Assembly: GCF_009765365.1 (NCBI RefSeq)
Contig: NZ_VTOM01000029.1
Location: 1 to 64,000 of the forward strand
Direction: 5' to 3'
Length of the DNA stretch: 64,000 nucleotides
DNA from: Antarcticirhabdus aurantiaca
Lineage (GTDB): Bacteria; Pseudomonadota; Alphaproteobacteria; Rhizobiales; Rhizobiaceae
In this document: one piece after another, positions 59,570 through 64,000 of the stretch
Numbering within the stretch: position 1 is the first letter of the stretch
Layout: every line of letters starts with the position of its first letter
Made by a program: the position numbers and the translations under genes
The notes under the pieces: generated by a model
What the model was told of the DNA's origin: nothing
The model's database searches: none
The model's input: the letters and a program-made list of their open reading frames with translations, nothing else

Positions 59570-59935
59570 CTATCCGGCGGCGGCGAGGACGAGAACGAGG
59601 GCTTGCGCGAGGTCGACGGGGCGATAGGGCTTCGTCAGCACCGGAATGCCGGCATAGGCTTCGTCGCCTTCCGCGTGGCCGTAGCCCGTCGCGAAGATGA
59701 AGGGGATGCCGCGGCGGATCAGGACGTCGGCCACGGGATAGGAGCGCCCGCCATGAAGGTTGATGTCGAGAACCGCGACGTCAAGCTCGCAGCGGCCCGC
59801 CATCTCGATCGCCGGGGCGAGGTGCATGGCGGTGCCGACCACCTCCATGCCGAGATCCAGAAGCGTGTCCTCCAGGGTCATCGCGACGAGCATCTCGTCC
59901 TCGACGATCAGGACGCGCTTGTTGCGGAGCGCCAT
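59570..59935 (-). CDS. Single-domain response regulator
   Basis: A 121-residue receiver domain without output domain. The acidic pocket is VEDE (Glu12, Asp13), the phosphoacceptor is Asp57 in VAVLDINLHGG, the switch residue lies in IFATGYG, and the Lys is in VLTKPYRP. The LDINLHGG form is typical of receivers paired with HWE/HisKA2 kinases in alphaproteobacteria. Its ATG shares one base with the stop of the upstream double-kinase gene, so the two are made together and very probably form a phosphorelay. Confidence 0.93.
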   Translation of the reverse strand: MALRNKRVLIVEDEMLVAMTLEDTLLDLGMEVVGTAMHLAPAIEMAGRCELDVAVLDINLHGGRSYPVADVLIRRGIPFIFATGYGHAEGDEAYAGIPVLTKPYRPVDLAQALVLVLAAAG

Positions 59936-62900
59936 CAGCGCCCCTCGACGCTGGCGAGGGGGGCAAGGATCTCGCAAACGACGCCGCCGGCCGGATAGCG
60001 CAGCTCGACCGTGCCGCCGAGCTCGGCCGCCAGTCCCCGCTCGACGAGGCGCGAGCCGAAGCCCGAGCGGGTCGGCGCGCGCACCGCGGGGCCGCCGCTC
60101 TCCGCCCAGCGGAGGCGGAACATCGAGCCCGTCTCGCCACCCTCCAGGCTCCATGCGATGTTCACGCGCCCCTCGGGCACGGACAGGGCGCCGTATTTGG
60201 CCGCGTTCGTGCAGAGCTCGTGGAAGGCGAGCGCGAGGCTCACCGCGGCCTTGGGCCCGACGCGGATGGTCGGCCCGTCCATGTCGAAGCGATGGCCGTC
60301 GCGGAACGGCCGGAGGGCGTTCTCGACGATCCGCGCGAGGGGCGCTGCTTCCCAGCTCTCCTGCGTCAGGAGGCTGTGCGCGTCCGACAGCGCCAACAAG
60401 CGGCCCTGGAAGGCTTCGCGCGCGTCGCTCGGGCCATGATCGCCCTTGAACGACTGGACGGCGATCGACTGGACCACGGCCAGCGTGTTCTTGACCCGGT
60501 GGTTCAGTTCGTTGACCAGAAGCTCGCGGTGGCGCTCGGCGAGCTTGCGCTCGGTGATGTCGGAGAAGGAGGCGGCGAGGCCGCCCTCCCGCGTCGGCGC
60601 GATCCGGGCCTCGACGTAGCGGTCGGGGCGGGCCGGGGACCGCTCCTCGAAGGTCAGCCGCGTGCGCTCCTCCATGGCCCAGCGCAGGTGCTCCCCGAAG
60701 GGACTCGCGAGCGCGCCGGGAACCGCCTCCCAGAAGACGCGCCCGAGCACCTCGTCGCGCCGCAGGTCGAGGGCCTCCTCGGCGGCGCGGTTGAACAGGG
60801 TGACGCGCCAGTCAGCGTCCAGCGCGAAGAAGCCGTCGGACACGGCTTCCAGGACGGTGCGCATCGCGTGCTCGCTTTCGGCGAGCCGCTTCGCCTGGCG
60901 ACGCGCCTCGCTCACGTCTTGCACAAGCCCGTAGAAGCCGGTGACCTCGCCGTCCGGCCCGCGAGCCGGGATGAAGTCGGCTTTGACGTGGCACTCGCCG
61001 ATGTCGGGATAGCGCACGCTCTCCTCGAAGCTGAGATGCTCGCCCGCCAAAACCGCGTCGATCCGGGGCTTCACCTGCGCGAAGGCGGCGGGGCCGACGA
61101 CGTCGGCAACCGAGCGGCCGACGACGTCGTCCCGCCGGCAGCGGAACCAGGTCTCGTAGGTCCGGTTGACGAAGCGGTAGCGCAGGTCCCGGCCGATATG
61201 GGAGATGAGCACCGGCAGGGCGTCGGTCAGGGATTGCAGCTGCTGCTCGGACCGGGCGAGCGCGGCCTCGGCCTGCGTCGCGGCGAGCCTGGCCTCCAGG
61301 ACCCGCTCCCGGCCCGCCGCCTCGCCGCGCAGCGCCGACAGGCGCAGGGCGCCGTCGACGCGGGCGCGCAACTCCTGCGCGCCGAAGGGCTTCACGACGT
61401 GATCGTCGGCGCCCGCCGTCAGGCTCTCGACGCGCGCCTCCTCGCCGGCCCGCGCGGACAGGAAGATGACGGGCAGGGTCGCGGTCGCCGGGTTCGCCCG
61501 CAGCGCGGCCAGAAGGGCGAAGCCGTCGACGTTGGGCATCATGATGTCCGACAGGACGAGGTCCGGCTGCACGCGGCCGACCGCGTCGAGCGCTTCCGCG
61601 CCGTCGGCCGCGGTGGTCACGTCGTAGCTCTCGCCCAGAAGTCGCCGGACATAGGCCCGCATGTCCGCATTGTCGTCGACGAGGAGGATGCGCGGCACGG
61701 ATGCCGGTCGCGGCGCGGCCGGAGCGTCGTCCGAGGCCTCCGGCAGCCAGCGAAGCGCTTCCTCGGCGAAGGCTCGCGCCTGCGGGCGCCCGCTCGCCTC
61801 GCGAGGAGAAGCGGCCGGGACCCCCGCACCGGCCGCTTCGGTGGGCAGGAGGACCGTGAAGGTGGTGCCGCGGCCGGGACCGTCGCTTTCGGCACGGATG
61901 GTTCCGCCGTGGAGCTCGACGAGCTGCCTGACGAGAGCGAGGCCGATGCCCGTTCCCTCGTGGCTTCTCGCCGCCTGCGCGTCGACGCGGTGGAATCGCT
62001 CGAAGACGCGCTGCAGCTCCTCGCCCGGCAGGCCGACGCCCGTGTCGGACACGACCAGCGCGACCGTCCCCTCCCCCGTCTCGCGCAGCCGCACCGCGAT
62101 CGAGCCGGCATGGGTGAACTTGAAGGCGTTGGAGAGGAGGTTCAGGACGATCGTCTCGTACATGTCGCGGTCGACGTCGACGGGCCGGGACAGCGGCGGC
62201 ACGTCGACCGAGAAGCGCAGGCCCACCGTCTCGATCGCAGAGCGGAAGTTGGAGGCGAGATCGGCCGTGAGCGAGGACAGGTCGTGCGGCTCGAAGCGCG
62301 CCTGCGCCCGGTTCGCCTCGACGCGCGAGAAGTCGAGAAGCGTGTTGACGAGCCGCAGCAGGCGCAGCGCGTTGCGATGGGCGATGCCGAGCGCGCCGCG
62401 ATGGGCGGCGAGGTTCTCGGGCGCCTCGGCCAAGGCCTCCTCCAGGGGGCCGAGGAGGAGGGTCAGGGGTGTCCTGAACTCGTGGGACACGTTCGAGAAG
62501 AAGGCCGTCTTCGCCCGGTCGAGCTCGGCCAGCTCCTCCGCCCGCCGCCGCTCGTCCTCGCGGGCGCGGGCATTGCGCACGGCGACGGAGACCTGGGCCG
62601 CCAGGAGCTCGAAGAAGGAGCGGTAGCCCTCGTCGAGCGCCCGATTGGGGGAGACGCCCGCGACGAGAACGCCGAGAACGGCGCCTTGCGCCCCCGCGAT
62701 CGGCAAACAGAGCGCTGAGGTCACGGGATCGTCGAAGGCGCCGCCGGTGAGCGGCAGGACGCTCTCGACGGCCTCGACGAGAACGGCTTCGCCGGCAAGC
62801 GCGCGGTCGAGCGGCCAGGGTCCCTCGCCCGACGACGTCCAGGACGCGGCCATCGCCTCCTCGGATTCGCTCAGGCCCTGGCTCGTGGCGAGCGCGAGCG

Positions 62901-63567
62901 TGTCGCCGTCGCGAAGATAAAGGCATGCGAAGGGGACGTCGGCGCGGTCCTCGCCCAGGGCCTCGGCGAGATGGCGCGCGACCTGGACGGTCTCCTGCGC
63001 GTCTCCAGCCCGCGCGGCGAGCTCGCGCAGCAGGCGCAGCCGGCGCTCCCCGACCACCTGCTCGGTCACTTCCGAACACACCGCGAGCATGCCGACGATC
63101 TCGCCGCGATCGTTTTCCGCCGGCGCGTGGCTGACCGAGAAGTAGGCCTCCTCGCGATAGCCCGAGCGGTGCATCTCGAGCGGAAGCGCCGGCGTCCAGT
63201 TGGCGACGCCCGTCGCCATCACCCGGTCGATCATCGGCCCGAGCGTGTCCCAGGCCTCGGCGAGGGTGACGCGGATGTCCGCGCCCAGCCCCGAGGGGTG
63301 CCGGTCGCCGATCAGCTTGGAATAGGCGTCGTTGTAGATCTGCGTGAAGTGCGGCCCCCAGGTGAGGACCATCGGGTATTGCGAGGACAGAAGCGTGCGC
63401 ACGGTGGAGCGCAGGCTCTGCGACCAGCCCTGCACAGGGCCGAGCGGCGTGGCGGCCCAATCGAGCTCGCGTCCGAGCGCCCGAACGTCGCCGGAACCGG
63501 AAAACAGCGCCGCGGACGACCAGGAACGCGGTTCGGCCATGTCGGGCAAGCGGTCAACCTTCGGCAT
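59935..63567 (-). CDS. Hybrid sensor with two kinase modules (HisKA plus HWE)
   Basis: A 1210-residue soluble sensor with no membrane helices. Domain order: PAS-like sensor (about 35-165), GAF (about 190-335), HisKA with His362 in SHEFRTP, HATPase (NLLSNAFKFTH, DTGVGLPG, GTGIGLALV), receiver with Asp674 in LSDIMMPNVDG, two PAS domains (about 760-1000), and a C-terminal HWE/HisKA2 kinase with His1023 in LNHRVKNTLAVVQSI and the N-box HELCTNAAKYGAL. The protein thus has two histidines that can be phosphorylated, two ATPase domains and an internal receiver. ATG 63567 is chosen; ATG 63540 is possible. A response regulator is coupled downstream and a Crp/Fnr gene is divergent. Confidence 0.93.
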   Translation of the reverse strand: MPKVDRLPDMAEPRSWSSAALFSGSGDVRALGRELDWAATPLGPVQGWSQSLRSTVRTLLSSQYPMVLTWGPHFTQIYNDAYSKLIGDRHPSGLGADIRVTLAEAWDTLGPMIDRVMATGVANWTPALPLEMHRSGYREEAYFSVSHAPAENDRGEIVGMLAVCSEVTEQVVGERRLRLLRELAARAGDAQETVQVARHLAEALGEDRADVPFACLYLRDGDTLALATSQGLSESEEAMAASWTSSGEGPWPLDRALAGEAVLVEAVESVLPLTGGAFDDPVTSALCLPIAGAQGAVLGVLVAGVSPNRALDEGYRSFFELLAAQVSVAVRNARAREDERRRAEELAELDRAKTAFFSNVSHEFRTPLTLLLGPLEEALAEAPENLAAHRGALGIAHRNALRLLRLVNTLLDFSRVEANRAQARFEPHDLSSLTADLASNFRSAIETVGLRFSVDVPPLSRPVDVDRDMYETIVLNLLSNAFKFTHAGSIAVRLRETGEGTVALVVSDTGVGLPGEELQRVFERFHRVDAQAARSHEGTGIGLALVRQLVELHGGTIRAESDGPGRGTTFTVLLPTEAAGAGVPAASPREASGRPQARAFAEEALRWLPEASDDAPAAPRPASVPRILLVDDNADMRAYVRRLLGESYDVTTAADGAEALDAVGRVQPDLVLSDIMMPNVDGFALLAALRANPATATLPVIFLSARAGEEARVESLTAGADDHVVKPFGAQELRARVDGALRLSALRGEAAGRERVLEARLAATQAEAALARSEQQLQSLTDALPVLISHIGRDLRYRFVNRTYETWFRCRRDDVVGRSVADVVGPAAFAQVKPRIDAVLAGEHLSFEESVRYPDIGECHVKADFIPARGPDGEVTGFYGLVQDVSEARRQAKRLAESEHAMRTVLEAVSDGFFALDADWRVTLFNRAAEEALDLRRDEVLGRVFWEAVPGALASPFGEHLRWAMEERTRLTFEERSPARPDRYVEARIAPTREGGLAASFSDITERKLAERHRELLVNELNHRVKNTLAVVQSIAVQSFKGDHGPSDAREAFQGRLLALSDAHSLLTQESWEAAPLARIVENALRPFRDGHRFDMDGPTIRVGPKAAVSLALAFHELCTNAAKYGALSVPEGRVNIAWSLEGGETGSMFRLRWAESGGPAVRAPTRSGFGSRLVERGLAAELGGTVELRYPAGGVVCEILAPLASVEGR

Positions 63568-63784
63568 TGATGATCTCGGCCGGGTGGATCTAGCAGATCG
63601 CGGAAGCGGGCGGCCAGTGGCGGCAACGGTGCGGCGTCACCGACGACGGCGCCATTGCGTTGCCGGCAACAGAGCGTCGCTCCGTCCCGCGGCACCGGGG
63701 CCTCTCGACATCCGCCGCTTGGATTCGGCACATTTGGCGCCAGCTATCGATCATGCCGTTCGAACGGCGGCGCCGGAGCAGCGT

Positions 63785-64000
63785 ATGAGCCCTATGAACA
63801 CCAATGCCCAAGGCCTCCTCGAGCTTCGCCTCACCTCCCACGATCGGTTCGGTCAACGGGAACGGGATCTCCTGTCCGGCCTGTCGTGGCGCATCGAGGA
63901 CCTGCCTGCGCGGCGGATCTTCATCCACGAAGGCGACCGGCCGGCCCAATCCTGCCTGATCGTCAGCGGCGCGGTGGTGCGCTCCCAATACACGGCCGAG
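63785..64000 (+). CDS. Crp/Fnr-family regulator, N-terminal part (cut by window edge)
   Basis: The 72 visible residues begin a cyclic-nucleotide-binding-like domain: FGQRERDLLSGLSWRIEDLP, ARRIFIHEGDRPAQSCLIVS, GAVVRSQYTAE. This matches Crp/Fnr proteins common in Hyphomicrobiales (I-x-x-E-G-D-x-P-x-x-S-C-L-I/V-x-S-G). The DNA-binding domain lies beyond the window. Start codons ATG 63785 and 63794 are both possible. It is divergent from the double-kinase sensor with a 217-base gap and may be controlled by it. Confidence 0.85.
   Translation, partial: MSPMNTNAQGLLELRLTSHDRFGQRERDLLSGLSWRIEDLPARRIFIHEGDRPAQSCLIVSGAVVRSQYTAE

Noticed and set aside
1-64000. CRISPR arrays, insertion sequences, rRNA genes or riboswitches
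   Set aside because: I saw no regularly spaced repeats, transposase motifs, rRNA stretches or recognisable riboswitch cores; the only tandem repeat noted is the 7-base one at 7334-7368.

Overview
This window is GC-rich bacterial chromosomal DNA. Its gene content suggests an alphaproteobacterium of the order Hyphomicrobiales (Rhizobiales): a NodS-type methyltransferase, a DUF1236 protein, an HWE-type histidine kinase, fused cytochrome oxidase subunits I/III, and three TGA-N9-TCA iron-responsive (RirA-type) operators. The family is not decided by the sequence; a Rhizobiaceae or Aurantimonadaceae relative is an inference. The gene layout is dense, with many ATGA or GTGA overlaps, and nearly every gene carries a long spurious antisense reading frame because of the GC bias.

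Layout. 1-3649: a patch of visibly lower GC with a frameshifted erythromycin-esterase-family gene, an unknown protein and an alpha/beta hydrolase. It abuts the 3' end of tRNA-Arg(CCG) (3650-3726) and looks like the end of an integrated island. 4088-5693: a ribbon-helix-helix regulator and a PHB-depolymerase-like esterase. 5713-12394 (minus): an AraC-controlled pentitol/pentulose module (CUT2 ABC transporter, SDR dehydrogenase, FGGY kinase). 12780-13172: a secreted Ser/Gly-rich protein. 13366-19535: a GntR/FCD regulator, a Cys/Met-type PLP enzyme and a complete CUT1 ABC importer. 19598-25691: siderophore ABC importer and TonB-dependent receptor. 25819-30809: ABC1 kinase, epoxide-hydrolase-like protein, ArgP/ArgO pair, PAS protein, XRE regulator. 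30879-32725 (minus): a small set of spore-coat-U/DUF4402-type secreted proteins with a one-domain chaperone-like protein and no usher. 32932-36527 (minus): sulfate importer Sbp-CysT-CysW followed by a DUF1684 protein instead of CysA. 36714-40174 (minus): a translationally coupled four-gene operon (glycosyltransferase, acyl-CoA dehydrogenase-like protein, PIG-L deacetylase, NodS-like methyltransferase). 40423-46986: small proteins and an aa3-type oxidase cluster. 47405-53993: organosulfur scavenging (SsuABC-type transporter with a frameshifted permease, FMN monooxygenase, TauD-type dioxygenase) beside a SulP transporter. 54353-59515: a second siderophore receptor and ABC operon. 59570-63567 (minus): a double-kinase hybrid sensor and its response regulator. 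63785-64000: start of a Crp/Fnr regulator, cut by the window edge.

Themes. The window is mostly nutrient acquisition: pentitols, an unidentified CUT1 substrate, iron (two systems with matching operators), sulfate and organosulfur. Three ABC operons carry a perfect hairpin directly after the binding-protein gene. Three genes (the esterase-like gene, coxB and the sulfonate permease) show single-base frame problems, which are either real lesions or sequencing errors. The best candidate for an undescribed system is the four-gene operon 36714-40174, followed by the usher-less fimbrial-type locus and the double-kinase sensor.
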